This document shows positions 23,382-32,825 of a stretch of DNA of 64,000 bases, piece after piece. Position numbers and translations under genes: made by a program. The notes beneath the pieces are model-generated. The model was not told the DNA's origin. It searched no databases and saw only the letters and a list, made by a program, of their open reading frames with translations. Origin of the DNA: Rhynchopus euleeides. Its lineage: Eukaryota; Euglenozoa; Diplonemea; Diplonemida; Diplonemidae. The stretch is from positions 806,001 to 870,000 of the forward strand of contig OY723300.1 of the NCBI GenBank assembly GCA_963210315.1, read 5' to 3'. The first letter of the stretch is position 1, and every line of letters starts with the position of its first letter.

Positions 23382-23547
23382 AGTACTTTATGGATTGAGG
23401 GTAATTACGTCCCCGAAGCAAGGTCCGAGGGTGTTTTGTTCCCCGAGGGAAGGCCCGAGGGCGAAGCCCGAGGGCCTTCCCGAGGGGAACAAAAACACCC
23501 GAGTACCTTGCTGAGGGGACGTAATTTCCCGAAATCCAGAAAGTACT
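23382..23547. repeat. 166-nt hairpin with five tandem GA/GA mismatches (K1)
   Basis: The arms are 81 and 82 nt with a GAA loop at 23463-23465. Helices alternate with symmetric GA opposite GA: 23397-98/23531-32, 23415-16/23513-14, 23427-28/23501-02, 23445-46/23482-83 and 23457-58/23470-71. One unpaired A and a few single mismatches are the only other defects. All but the outermost pair lie in a C-GA or T-GA, purine context. The element's second copy carries the same hairpin at 40009-40174. Confidence 0.9.
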
Positions 23548-23671
23548 CAATTAGGACCGGTTATATGGTAGTTTGTTAACGGTCCTGAAACCATTATAAT
23601 CGGTTACCTGCAGAAAGCCTCCGTAGTACCAGAGCCACAACCTCCACAGATCACGCAACATCACACACATC

Positions 23672-24712
23672 ATGCCCCGCGCCGCCGATCATGACAGCGA
23701 CAGCAGCAGCAGCACATCAAGTGACGGTGACCTCATGCCAGTCCGCAGCAGGAAGGCATACACCGATCGACTGACTGACTTCGAGGCGTACGTCGCTGAG
23801 GAGGCTCCCCGGGTTCGTTCCATGAAGACAATCTACTCCGAGAAGCACATCAAGGGCTATCTCAAGGCCAAGCTGCAGGGGGGTTCTGCCGCATCGTCAA
23901 TCTGGAACTACTACTCCATCATCAACTTCAAGGTCAAGATTGTCCACGGGAACATGATCAAGACAAAGATGCCACGCCTCCACCAGTACGTGAAGAATCA
24001 AACAAAGGGCTACACCACCAAACAAGCCAAAACCTTCTCTTTTCAAGAACTGCAGGACTACATGGACAAGGGCACCGGGTCGCTGGCGAGCAAGCAGGAT
24101 CGTGCGCTTGTGGTGCTGGCCTTCTTCGGTGGGATGCGCTGCGTTGAACTCCGCAACCTGTCGATCGAAAACATCACCGTCCAAGATGAGCAGATCAGCG
24201 TGAAGTTCTACGGTGCAAAGCAGGGAAGCGTCGCGATTGAACGGTCGTTTGTGGTCCCCAAGATGCTGAACGAAGAAGCTGTGTTCTACGACGTCCTCAA
24301 GGCCCATCTGGCCCACCTCTCTCTGTCGGACCTCGTGACGGGGCCTGTCGCAAGACGCATCAACAAGGCCGGCAGCGCGTTCCTCGCTTCGCCCATCGGG
24401 CGAAACCAATTCTACGGGCTGCCACGGAAGATTGCGCTGTGCCTGGAAAAGGACCCGGAGGGATACACCGGGCACAGCATGAGACGCTCCGCCGCGCTGG
24501 CAGCGGCCAATGGCGGCGCGTCCACCATGGATCTCCGCAGGCATTTCGGCTGGCGCGGAGAATCGACGCCGCAGCTCTACCTTGATGCATCCACGACACA
24601 CCAGCGGAACGTCGCGCACATGATGTCAAGCCAGCCTTCACAGGGGACGACGACGGGAGCGCCAAGCCAGAGCAGGGTGACTGTGGATCTGAACGTCAAC
24701 CTGCCGAGGTGA
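23672..24712 (+). CDS. Tyrosine recombinase/integrase, copy 1
   Basis: 346 residues from ATG 23672. The C-terminal catalytic domain has the full tyrosine-recombinase set: Arg156 in FFGGMRCVELRNL, Lys183 in YGAKQG, His268-x-x-Arg271 in TGHSMRRS, His291 in RRHFGW and the nucleophile Tyr303 in LYLDAS. The N-terminal half contains a helical core-binding-like region (about 30-115) after a Ser/Asp-rich start. These enzymes cut and rejoin DNA through a 3'-phosphotyrosine. The lack of reverse transcriptase nearby points to a Crypton-type DNA transposon rather than a DIRS retroelement. No inactivating change is seen, and copy 2 at 40299 encodes an identical protein, so the family was active recently. 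Confidence 0.92.
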   Translation: MPRAADHDSDSSSSTSSDGDLMPVRSRKAYTDRLTDFEAYVAEEAPRVRSMKTIYSEKHIKGYLKAKLQGGSAASSIWNYYSIINFKVKIVHGNMIKTKMPRLHQYVKNQTKGYTTKQAKTFSFQELQDYMDKGTGSLASKQDRALVVLAFFGGMRCVELRNLSIENITVQDEQISVKFYGAKQGSVAIERSFVVPKMLNEEAVFYDVLKAHLAHLSLSDLVTGPVARRINKAGSAFLASPIGRNQFYGLPRKIALCLEKDPEGYTGHSMRRSAALAAANGGASTMDLRRHFGWRGESTPQLYLDASTTHQRNVAHMMSSQPSQGTTTGAPSQSRVTVDLNVNLPR

Positions 24713-26311
24713 TGCCCTCTAGCCCCTGTGAAGTGTTGTAGCGAGTAGGAGCAATGTGGATCAAGCAAACTGGCCAGGACCTCGCCCCCACACCGCCCCT
24801 GCCCCCAGCCGCTTTTTCCAGGAAATAAAGATTTCCATTATTGCCCTCAATATTGCGGTAATAAGAAAGCTGAGTGTAAATAATGGATGAAGTCACTAAA
24901 CCCAGGCTATATTCCTGTGACTGCTTTATTTCCTAGTTTTGATAAAAACTTTTTAATTACCGAATGGTCAATAATATCGCCTTTAAGTCTCGTAAAGTGG
25001 TTTATTATTACCTCTTGGCTTATGGACTTTCTGCAGGAAACCGGTAATAATGGTTTCAGGACCGGTAATAAAGGCTGAAAATATGGGGAAAACCCGGTAA
25101 AATATGGGGGAATATGGGGGAAATATGGGGCCCATATGGGGGGATATGGGGGTATTCGTGCTGCAACGGGAGAACATCAAACCACTCAGGCACAGACACA
25201 CACGAAGTGCGCGTCGAAACCGGCCTCATGCCTTGTTGGGGATCCTCCAGGAGTCCGATCCTGGGGAGGTGCGCGCTCGTTCAGGTGTGGCCAGGTCTGG
25301 CCCCCCCTGGAAGATCCCCCAGGCGGGTCGCACCGACCTCCTGTTCCTCTCCTGCGCCGATACAGCGGCAGCGGAGAGCGAACGCTTCCCGGTTTGGCGG
25401 GGCACCGCAGTGACAGCGGTGGTGGACACATACGCACAGACACACATAGCGCGTTCAGGGTTAACAGCTCCTCACAACACACACTCCTGTGTTTTGAAGT
25501 CCTGTCCGGCACGTCACTCTCACACTCGCTGTCCTCCTCCTCTGGTGTGTTTGCGATTGCGAACTGCCCCCTGGGATCCTTAATTAGACAAGGGAATTCA
25601 CAAGCAGTGCATTCTGGGGTGTCAGGCGCTTCCGCCGCTTTTGACCGCTCCGAGCGCCGAAAAGTCGGAGTCGACGCTCGTCACCAGGCAGCTTGACATG
25701 TTCAAGCTGCATCTGCAATGATGATCTGGAATGAGACCTGTGAAGGCCAGTACAAGGACTGGCTGCAGGACGCAACTGTTCTGCCAGCAAAGACAGGACT
25801 ACTGGTCAGCATGCTCTGATGACCGCTACTCAGACTTGAAGAAAGTGGCGGTCGGCACTCTCACAGCACCTTTTGTGGTCTGACTCGAGCACTTCAGCCG
25901 TTTCCTCTCTGCAGAAAGCGACGAGGTGAGATGGCACTGCAAGGTGCTAGACGTCCCCTGTCAGTGGCTGACTTCACACCCTGTGAAAAGCAGAACGAAG
26001 AGAACTGTTTGCTGACTGCTTCCACCTGAGGAACCCCTGGGTTTTCCCCCATATATTCCCCATATGGGGGAAATATGGGGGAACAGGACTTGAAAAACCC
26101 CCCATATTCCCCCCATATTTTCCCCATATTTTTGGCCTTCCCCATATGGGGGTACAAGTATGCCTAGGGGGGGTCATAAGCCCGTACAAAACCAAAATTT
26201 TCGACATACCATCAGAGCCGCCCTAATACCTGATCTGACCCGAAAATCCGACCCATACCCCCCCGGAAACTGTCTGGGGCCCACTTGTGACACCTGATAC
26301 GCACTTTTGTG

Positions 26312-27034
26312 ATGATTTTTTGGGGTCCTAAAAAATGTACCTCAGTTTCGTACCTTGCCTTTGTACCTGAACCACTCCCGACCGCATTATTTCGTTCTTT
26401 GCAAGGGAAGGGTGTCACTACGCTCACTCAGCACGCCGAGCAACACATGCCGCGTGCCCAGGGCCTCGCAGAGGTGTCAGATGCTGCTGCAGAGGAGTAC
26501 CTTGCTCGAAAGACGCTCGCCAAACGGGAGATGTGCGGGGTCTCGGCAGAGAGCGTTGTGGCAGACCTGCGTAAAAAGAAAACGGCACACGACATCGGTG
26601 AGGCGACATTATTTCGGGCGCTCCGTCGGGCTGGGTACGTAGGAGAGCGAGTGGGACGTGGTGACGACAGATATATGCAGTGGTGCATCAACTGCACGCA
26701 CGTGCGGGAAAAGCGGCGTTCCTTGCTAGCCAAGAAAGATGTCACCTGCACTCCTACTCCTCCCACTCGTCCTGCTCCTACCCCCACACCAACTGATACG
26801 GGCAGTGAGAGTGATGGCAGCTCCAGAGCAGCAGATGATCTAGGAAGCAATGAGCGGGTCAGCCGGGCAGACTACCTCAGTCTGTACCGGAAGTACGAAG
26901 CGTTGCGGGCCCGCCACCACCGCCTCCAGGAGAGGACCCGAGGGTTGAGAGTAGGGTTGTACAACGCCAGGGGAGGGTATTCCCCTGGCGTTGAGACATC
27001 CGGCGACCTTGCGGTCGCACTGTGTGGGGGCTGA
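26312..27034 (+). CDS. Element D ORF1, unknown protein with HTH-like region
   Basis: 240 residues from ATG 26312 (a GTG codon directly precedes it). The first 31 residues are encoded inside the terminal inverted repeat. Residues about 95-140 (DIGEATLFRALRRAGYVG then WCINCTHVREKRR) look like a helix-turn-helix followed by a CxxC pair, and a Thr/Pro-rich linker and charged helix follow. I do not recognise the family and see no catalytic triad. The other copy differs by one residue (Val/Ile). It may be a DNA-binding subunit or a degenerate transposase fragment. Confidence 0.45.
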   Translation: MIFWGPKKCTSVSYLAFVPEPLPTALFRSLQGKGVTTLTQHAEQHMPRAQGLAEVSDAAAEEYLARKTLAKREMCGVSAESVVADLRKKKTAHDIGEATLFRALRRAGYVGERVGRGDDRYMQWCINCTHVREKRRSLLAKKDVTCTPTPPTRPAPTPTPTDTGSESDGSSRAADDLGSNERVSRADYLSLYRKYEALRARHHRLQERTRGLRVGLYNARGGYSPGVETSGDLAVALCGG

Positions 27035-27193
27035 GTCGGCAGGCAGATGCCGATCCAATGACCTTGTTGAGTCCCCACATGGTACACTCTCATACGTGTT
27101 GTCGAGACTGCGTGGTGTGCATATCCTGCGGGGCGCAAATTACACAGTCATTACACAGCCACTTCGGCTCTCAGGGCGTACAATATCCCAATC

Positions 27194-27463
27194 GTGCCTT
27201 CACAGGCTAAGATCGACGAAGCAAAAGCATCTACAACGCTGCCTACTAATGCCGATGCAGCCTCCCAGGCGTACGAAGTACTCACAATGACCCATATGCG
27301 ATCGAAGTACTACACCCAGAAGGTGGCTGAACTCATTCTGCTGACGCAACAACACAACATTCCCACTAATCAGGTCAAGAAAGACCTTGCCGAGGCACTG
27401 GGGAAGGCAACATGCGTGCCACCTGAGCCAGAACCACCGCAGAAAAGGCAAAGAACGAAATAA
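27194..27463 (+). CDS. Element D ORF2, small helical protein
   Basis: An open frame of 89 codons from a GTG; the first in-frame ATG is 27290. The sequence after TTCACAG at 27207 looks protein-like (KVAELILLTQQHNIPTNQVK) and ends in a basic PPQKRQRTK tail resembling a nuclear localisation signal. It may be a second exon of ORF1, but I found no GTATG donor between them. Function unknown. Confidence 0.35.
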   Translation: MPSQAKIDEAKASTTLPTNADAASQAYEVLTMTHMRSKYYTQKVAELILLTQQHNIPTNQVKKDLAEALGKATCVPPEPEPPQKRQRTK

Positions 27464-27696
27464 TGCGGTCGGGAGTGGTTCAGGTACAAAGGCAAGGTAC
27501 GAAACTGAGGTACATTTTTTAGGACCCCAAAAAATCATCACAAAAGTGCGTATCAGGTGTCACAAGTGGGCCCCAGACAGTTTCCGGGGGGGTATGGGTC
27601 GGATTTTCGGGTCAGATCAGGTATTAGGGCGGTTCTGATGGTATGTTGAAAATTTTGGTTTTCGTACGTTTTTAGGGGGGCTTATGACCCCCCCTA

Positions 27697-28342
27697 CCCC
27701 CCCCCCCCCTCCCCTGAGTTCCGTCAGATCTAGCCAATGAAAAGTAGCGACAAGCGTTCCGTGGGTGGAATCTGCATTTTCTCGCTGTAGCTTTTTTTTT
27801 GAGTGAAGGGGCCGGATTTCAACAGAAAATCCACGACATGAATGCGAAGAGTGGATTTTCCCACCGTGGTGTTACTCTCTCATGGCCATGCTGCTAACAA
27901 CCCCCCCCCCCCGTTCTGCCAAAGAACTGACCACAGTGAGCACACTGCAATATTTTATTTGCTCCCGCCCTGCCCCTTCTCCCACCCATGTGATAGCATT
28001 CACCTGACGCCACACGCAACCTCACATGCACCCCAGGCTCTATCAGATTTTGTTCGTGTCCGGTCCAACCCCCCCCCCCCTCTCCCCCACGTTCGGTGTC
28101 TTCCTGAAACCCCTGGCTTTGCAGGCCAGGGTATTTGGCTTCTGTGCGCTTTGTGGGTGTGATTCTCTTTGTGTCCCGTGTGATGTTCTTCCCCTTCACC
28201 CTCCACCCCTTCTCTCTCTCTCTCTCTCCCCCCCGCCCTCTAGCCTTAGAAAATTGTTGGCGTCTCTCAGCTGCCAGACTGATCTTTGCAGCTAGTCGCC
28301 CCACCCCCCCCCATCTAGCTTTCCGCCCCCCCCCCCCCCCCT
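27697..28342. other. Host segment between D and C
   Basis: 646 bp of non-repetitive DNA with long C runs at its edges. No gene, RNA or element end was recognised inside. It separates two insertion clusters, both anchored at C-run/TA sites. Confidence 0.5.
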
Positions 28343-28344
28343 TA

Positions 28345-29492
28345 GGGGGGGTCAAATGGGGGTGACAAACACGATTTTTCAAAAAACCGGCGCAGAGGCC
28401 CCAAAGCCCCCGTAAACCCTCCAAACCCCCCCAGATCGGTCCGGAAACCCATCGAACCCCACTTTTCCACCATTCCGGGCACCTCAGGTGCCCGAATTGG
28501 GGTACCTAAATTTTGTGCCACCGTTTGGTACCGGACAGTGCCACTGTGTGGGAGGTTGGAAAAGAAAATGCCCCAACACACCACATCTGAGGGTTGCAAT
28601 GCATGTTGCTTGCCAACCACGTCATCCGGTGGGTGTCAGGCGCTATGTAGGTGGCATGAGCCAGGTCTTCGATGTGTTCTGGCTTGTATATGTACCTCCC
28701 TGCCTGCGGCACAGGCACTGCCTTTGTCCCCCACACCAGCCACAGAGAGCGTATTGTACTCGGTCCACGGTTGCTGATTCATTGTGATGCGTTGTATCCT
28801 CGAGTGAACGTCACACACTAGTGGCACCACCACCCGCCATCCGAGAGCTGTATTGACTTTGCGCGCTTCCGTTGCATTCACCTCGCCACGCATATTGCAC
28901 CGTTCAGTACCAGTGCTCTTGGGCCAGGCAAAGTAGACCGCAGCAACTACCAATTCTGGCACAATGGGTACCACGACAGCGCACTTCGTGTGTTCCCGGA
29001 ATGTACAGCTCGTGTTGCAACAGTCGTTGTCAACACATCCCGGTTGTGGAGCACTGCTGCACAGGAATCACACGACCATCTGGACTTGTTCCGTACCTAC
29101 AGGCAGCCTCCCGGTGCATGGTGGCAGGGAGGTACATATACAAGCCAGAACACATCGAAGACCTGGCTAATGCCACCTACATAGCGCCTGACACCCACCG
29201 GATGACGTGGTTGGCAAGCAACATGCATTGCAACCCTCAGATGTGGTGTGTTGGGGCATTTTCTTTTCCAACCTCCCACACAGTGGCACTGTCCGGTACC
29301 AAACGGTGGCACAAAATTTAGGTACCCCAATTCGGGCACCTGAGGTGCCCGGAATGGTGGAAAAGTGGGGTTCGATGGGTTTCCGGACCGATCTGGGGGG
29401 GTTTGGAGGGTTTACGGGGGCTTTGGGGCCTCTGCGCCGGTTTTTTGAAAAATCGTGTTTGTCCACGTAAAAGGGTGGCATTTGACCCCCCC
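28345..29492. mobile_element. Element C copy 1: 1,148-bp foldback element
   Basis: Long inverted arms (about 28345-28700 and 29120-29492) flank a central 420-bp unique region; the outer ends are GGGGGGGTCAAATG with TA on both sides (28343-28344, 29493-29494). The arms are near-identical except for about 10 bp just inside the ends. Short ORFs (29321 end on +, 28636-28974 on -) match nothing I recognise. An apparently identical copy lies inverted at 62758-63905. Confidence 0.85.
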
Positions 29493-29529
29493 TACCCCCC
29501 CCCCCCCCCCTAGGCATACAGTGCAAACG

Positions 29530-29770
29530 ATAATTATTATCGCACATATACCAGATACGATAATTTTCGGAAAATTATCGCATACGATAATTTATTATCG
29601 CATACGATAATCCATTATCGTATGATGCGATAATCCCATTATCGTATACGAACGGATACGATAATTATTATCGTATATTATCGCATACGATAATCCCATT
29701 ATCGTATGTTATCGCATACGATAATAATTATCGTATCCGGTCGTATACGATAATGGGATTATCGTATGCG
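29530..29770. repeat. Subterminal palindrome cluster of B, left
   Basis: A dozen or more copies of CGATAAT/ATTATCG, many arranged as the palindrome ATACGATAATTATTATCGTAT or shortened forms. The matching right cluster lies at 32740-32825. Such arrays in DNA transposons are commonly transposase-binding sites. Confidence 0.85.
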
Positions 29771-30013
29771 ATACTTACTGGGTTGCACTATTCTTGAACA
29801 CCACTGCCCTCGTCAGATTCCTTCACATACTCGTCCGTCATCAGGATTCATCGCCCCCCCCCCCCCCCCCCCCCAGTCCCTTCAACACCCTCGATGTCAT
29901 CAGACATCGAGACAGAATTCGTCATCCCCCCCCCCCACCCGCCCACCGAACAGCACAGGAACCACATCACGGACAGACGACCTGGCACGCCGCCCCCCCC
30001 CCCATCCCCCCTT

Positions 30014-31951
30014 CTAAATGATATCCATCTCAGTCTCGGATTCGTCCTCCTCAGAGGAATCATCAGAGACATAGTCCCTTTCGAGGGCTTCTGCGAACCG
30101 GTTGCTCTTGTCGAAGTAGCCGAGGAGGTCGCCGTTCCGCTGCAAGAACAGACGATCCGCGTAGGTCTTCGTCGAGATGTTCGACCCCCGCTTGGACTTG
30201 CGGGACTCTGCCGTCGAAAACACACTGTCGACCTGTGTGACCGACACAGGCGTGCGGAGCCAAGCCACCACATGTGGCGCCAGGATGGGGAACAGCTTCC
30301 TCCCCTTCTCCAGCCAGAACGCAATCGGGGTGTCGGTCTGCAGGGATTCGGCAGGGGCATTGAGGTACTGTGTGAACTCCGCCCAGCACTCGTCGTCAGC
30401 AAGGGCATGGAAATCCACGGCCCACACCAGCTGGTTTGTGATGTCGGGGAAGTCGTCGAAGTCAGCCATCAGCACGGTTTCCGGGTCGAAGATGAGCGCC
30501 ATCTCGAACCTCGCCTTCGACGGCCAAGACTCCCAGGCATCCTTCAGCAAGGTGCGGATAGGAGCAGGATAACTGGTGTTCGTCACCACCTTCTGGTACT
30601 CCTCCGTGATAGTCCGCACTTTGATGTGCCCCAGACGGGCTTCCGGGTTCTGCACCCATCGCACGAGCCACAGCACCGGCTCCACCATCTCAGCCACAGC
30701 CACCGTCTCGCTGACGTGCTCTTCCCATGTTCCCTTCTGGATGTGCTCAGAGAGCTGCCTGAGAGTGAGTGGCTTCTTCTTCCTCGCCATCTCCACGCTG
30801 ACGAACTGCAGCAGCATCGCACACCGGGTCTGCAGGTGGACTGTCAGGTCGAACATCGCTGCCCATCGAGTGTCCGAAGTAGAGGCGGGTTGCTGAGGGC
30901 TGGACACCTCCACATTGGCGGCGTGGGTGTCGTCTGTTTCCGCCACAAAGGCGGCAGCCCGCTCCAGCACCACCGCATCGGTATCTGTGACGTTCACGGA
31001 TGGGAGAAGCTTGCGGAGCGCACGCACCGCTCCGCGGTCGAGAGCGGTGCGCACACGCAAATGAGTGTCACGGATGTTCGTTGCAGCATCATGCATCCTC
31101 TCCGCCCCCTGTGCCTGAAACTTCTTCCAACGGTGCCGGCGCGACTTGCACCCGAAGAACTGCGACACCAGCGTGCAGAAGGCATACGCCCGGGGGTATG
31201 ACTGGCGCACTGCTCGCTTCAACGCTGCGTTGAGGTGGTGGCCCAGGCAGTAGATGCCCTCCTCCTTCTTGTCGCCAAACGCCTTGACGTTCACCGACCC
31301 GAAGTCAGCGACAACTGTACTGCGGGTAATGCCGTACAGTTCCCGCACCTCGTCAAGCACATCCCCGACGTCCTCTGCGTTGTGCACCTCGCCGTCACCA
31401 CGCACTTTCGACAGGAGGAGCACTCCCCTGCCTCCCACGTAGGCGACGACCGACATGATGGCAAAGCCAAGATGCCGCAGGCCTGTTCCATCAACGCCCA
31501 ACGCCACCGGCCGGCCGGTGATGCAGTCGCGGATCTTCTTCTGGATCTCCGCGACGAACAGCGGGGCCTTGCCCAGCAGCGTCCGGGGCTTCGGCAGAGG
31601 GGTGGTCATCGGCAGCGCAAGGATAGACGCCTGGTGAGGCGTGATCCCCGCAATCACAAGGGCAAGTGCCCATGCCTTTTGAAATGATGCGGTGGTCGTG
31701 GGATCGCTCTTCGTGGTTGAAACACAGGGGGCCGCCTGCACTGGCGCTTCCTTCGATGTGGTCTGGTGCGCCTTCGTGTCGGTCACGTGTTTCTTTGCCA
31801 CTGTCGATTCAGCATGCTTTACGACGATGCTACAGAGGTTGCACCACAGGACTTCGTCCGATAATGTCCGGGGGGGGGTTTGCATCAAGCAGCATGGTGC
31901 GAGTTTCGAACGGGAGGTCCTCCACCGACTTGATCGTGTAGGCCGCAGCAA
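30014..31951 (-). CDS. hAT-superfamily transposase, main part (frameshifted from its N-terminus)
   Basis: 645 codons on the minus strand. It shows a zinc-finger-like CNLC (residues 37-40) with downstream His (55, 62), a first catalytic Asp candidate in LGVDGTG (154), a second in VVADFG (216), the hAT CxxH motif YCLGHHLN (235-238), an RW pair (362-363), and a C-terminal dimerisation-like segment (545-607) reading FWLEKGRKLFPILAPHV and then VDSVFST. This order matches the hAT family, whose transposases act in the nucleus by cut-and-paste. The apparent start is spurious: the true N-terminus is the upstream ORF, joined if one C is removed from a nine-C run (31870-31878). With eight C's the protein would be about 775 residues, normal for the family. 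Confidence 0.85.
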   Translation of the reverse strand: MLRPTRSSRWRTSRSKLAPCCLMQTPPRTLSDEVLWCNLCSIVVKHAESTVAKKHVTDTKAHQTTSKEAPVQAAPCVSTTKSDPTTTASFQKAWALALVIAGITPHQASILALPMTTPLPKPRTLLGKAPLFVAEIQKKIRDCITGRPVALGVDGTGLRHLGFAIMSVVAYVGGRGVLLLSKVRGDGEVHNAEDVGDVLDEVRELYGITRSTVVADFGSVNVKAFGDKKEEGIYCLGHHLNAALKRAVRQSYPRAYAFCTLVSQFFGCKSRRHRWKKFQAQGAERMHDAATNIRDTHLRVRTALDRGAVRALRKLLPSVNVTDTDAVVLERAAAFVAETDDTHAANVEVSSPQQPASTSDTRWAAMFDLTVHLQTRCAMLLQFVSVEMARKKKPLTLRQLSEHIQKGTWEEHVSETVAVAEMVEPVLWLVRWVQNPEARLGHIKVRTITEEYQKVVTNTSYPAPIRTLLKDAWESWPSKARFEMALIFDPETVLMADFDDFPDITNQLVWAVDFHALADDECWAEFTQYLNAPAESLQTDTPIAFWLEKGRKLFPILAPHVVAWLRTPVSVTQVDSVFSTAESRKSKRGSNISTKTYADRLFLQRNGDLLGYFDKSNRFAEALERDYVSDDSSEEDESETEMDII

Positions 31952-32342
31952 CTGTGGCGTCGTACCTCGCCAGTTGCTGCAGCCGCTGCCTGGCTGTTAC
32001 CAAGGAGATCCTCTTCTTGGCAGCAGCCTCGTCTGCGGCTTCCTCCACCGTTTTTCTGAGTTTTATCGTGTCCAGGCGTTTCTGCGCGCTCTCCGATTTT
32101 CCCGCGGGCTTTGGTGCTGTCTTCTTGGGGGCTGGCTTCTTCGCTGCTGGCTTCTTTGGGGGTGGCTTTTTCACGGCCGCCTTTTTCGCTGAGGGCTTCT
32201 TGTCCTTCCCCCCCGTGACGCGACGGCGTTTCTGGTCCGGCTCGTCCTCATCACTGCCCTCTTCCTCGTCATCGCCGTCATCATCTTCCTCTGCGTCATC
32301 CTCCGTTGTTGTGTCGTCTTTTATCCTACGACGACGAGACAT
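31830..32342 (-). CDS. N-terminal part of the hAT-like transposase
   Basis: Starts at ATG 32342 (minus). It encodes an acidic stretch, KRRR, and a long Lys/Pro/Ala region of nuclear-localisation type, then a short helical segment (RQRLQQLARYDATVAAAYTI). It overlaps the main ORF in another frame and ends soon after the nine-C run. The overlap region reads sensibly in this frame before the C run and in the other frame after it, which places the frameshift at that run. It could be a real mutation, a polymorphism or an assembly error. Confidence 0.7.
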   Translation of the reverse strand: MSRRRRIKDDTTTEDDAEEDDDGDDEEEGSDEDEPDQKRRRVTGGKDKKPSAKKAAVKKPPPKKPAAKKPAPKKTAPKPAGKSESAQKRLDTIKLRKTVEEAADEAAAKKRISLVTARQRLQQLARYDATVAAAYTIKSVEDLPFETRTMLLDANPPPDIIGRSPVVQPL

Positions 32343-32739
32343 TTTTTGATCCCTGGTGTTTCCTGTGGAGGGTGATGGCGATGCAGTCACAACATAGCGA
32401 TAGACACACGGGTCGAGAGCGCACACGCAAATGAGTGTCACGGATGTGCGTGGCAGTATCCTGTAACCTCTCCGCCCCCCTGTGCCTGAAACTTCTTCCA
32501 ACGGTGCCAGCTTCATTGACAGGATGCCCCAGACAGACATAGTGCTGCGCATGTCATGGCACTATGTGTGTTGTGTCTGCCACCCATTTGTGAGGGACAT
32601 TCTACACTTCTGAGTGAAGCCCCCCGTCACCAATAATTCAAAGAAGCAAAAATGGCAGCTTCCGGCTCCACTTTTACCACTTTTTCAATGTGTTCTGGGC
32701 TGATTTCTGGTTTTCCGAAAATCTCAAAAAAATTATCGC

Positions 32740-32825
32740 ACCATTATCGTATATTATCGTATACGATAATATACGATAATGGGAGTACGAAAATAATTAT
32801 CGTATGCGATAATAATTATCGTTTG
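32740..32825. repeat. Subterminal palindrome cluster of B, right
   Basis: Repeated ATTATCGTAT/ATACGATAAT units, shorter than the left cluster, directly inside the right terminal repeat of B. Confidence 0.8.

Larger units (their letters stand above)
23354..25072 (+). mobile_element. Element K copy 1: tyrosine-recombinase (Crypton-like) element nested in A
   Basis: These 1,719 bp recur at 39981-41699 in another element; comparison of the two insertion sites defines the limits to within one or two bases. The ends carry ACCGGTAATAA, and the left end contains the 16-bp palindrome TTATTACCGGTAATAA. A 37-bp segment at the right end (25026-25062) is an inverted copy of 23581-23617. Between them lie a long hairpin and one recombinase gene. 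There is no transposase of the DDE type. No unambiguous target duplication is visible, as expected for tyrosine-recombinase integration. Confidence 0.85.
23270..26164. mobile_element. Element A: TA-flanked, CCCCATATGGGG subterminal repeats, contains K1
   Basis: The inverted ends read GGCATACTTGTCCCCCCATA on the left and GGCATACTTGTACCCCCATA on the right; TA flanks both (23268-23269, 26165-26166). Multiple copies of CCCCATATGGGG or ATATGGGG occur at 23281-23352 and 25080-25150 on the left and 26040-26155 on the right. Element K1 interrupts it at 23354. The remaining 25,150-26,030 holds no recognisable gene, so A looks non-autonomous. It shares its first seven bases, GGCATAC, with B. Confidence 0.85.
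26167..27694 (+). mobile_element. Element D copy 1: long-TIR element with GGGGGGGTCATAAGCC ends
   Basis: Length 1,528 bp with inverted repeats of 236 bp (26167-26402) and 247 bp (27448-27694); the difference is an 11-bp insertion in one arm. TA flanks both sides (26165-26166 shared with A, and 27695-27696). Two ORFs lie inside. A second, inverted copy is at 32839-38860, interrupted by E. A shorter 10-bp end, GGGGGGGTCA, is shared with element C. Confidence 0.85.

Noticed and set aside
23897-24619. 240-codon ORF opposite the tyrosine recombinase (and its twin at 40524)
   Set aside because: Antisense shadow of the recombinase gene.
23354-25072. K as a DIRS retroelement
   Set aside because: No reverse transcriptase or RNase H is present in the 1.7 kb and no split direct repeats were seen.
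30063-31201. Plus-strand ORFs across the transposase (for example 29894-31201)
   Set aside because: The minus strand carries clear hAT motifs; the plus frames are shadows.
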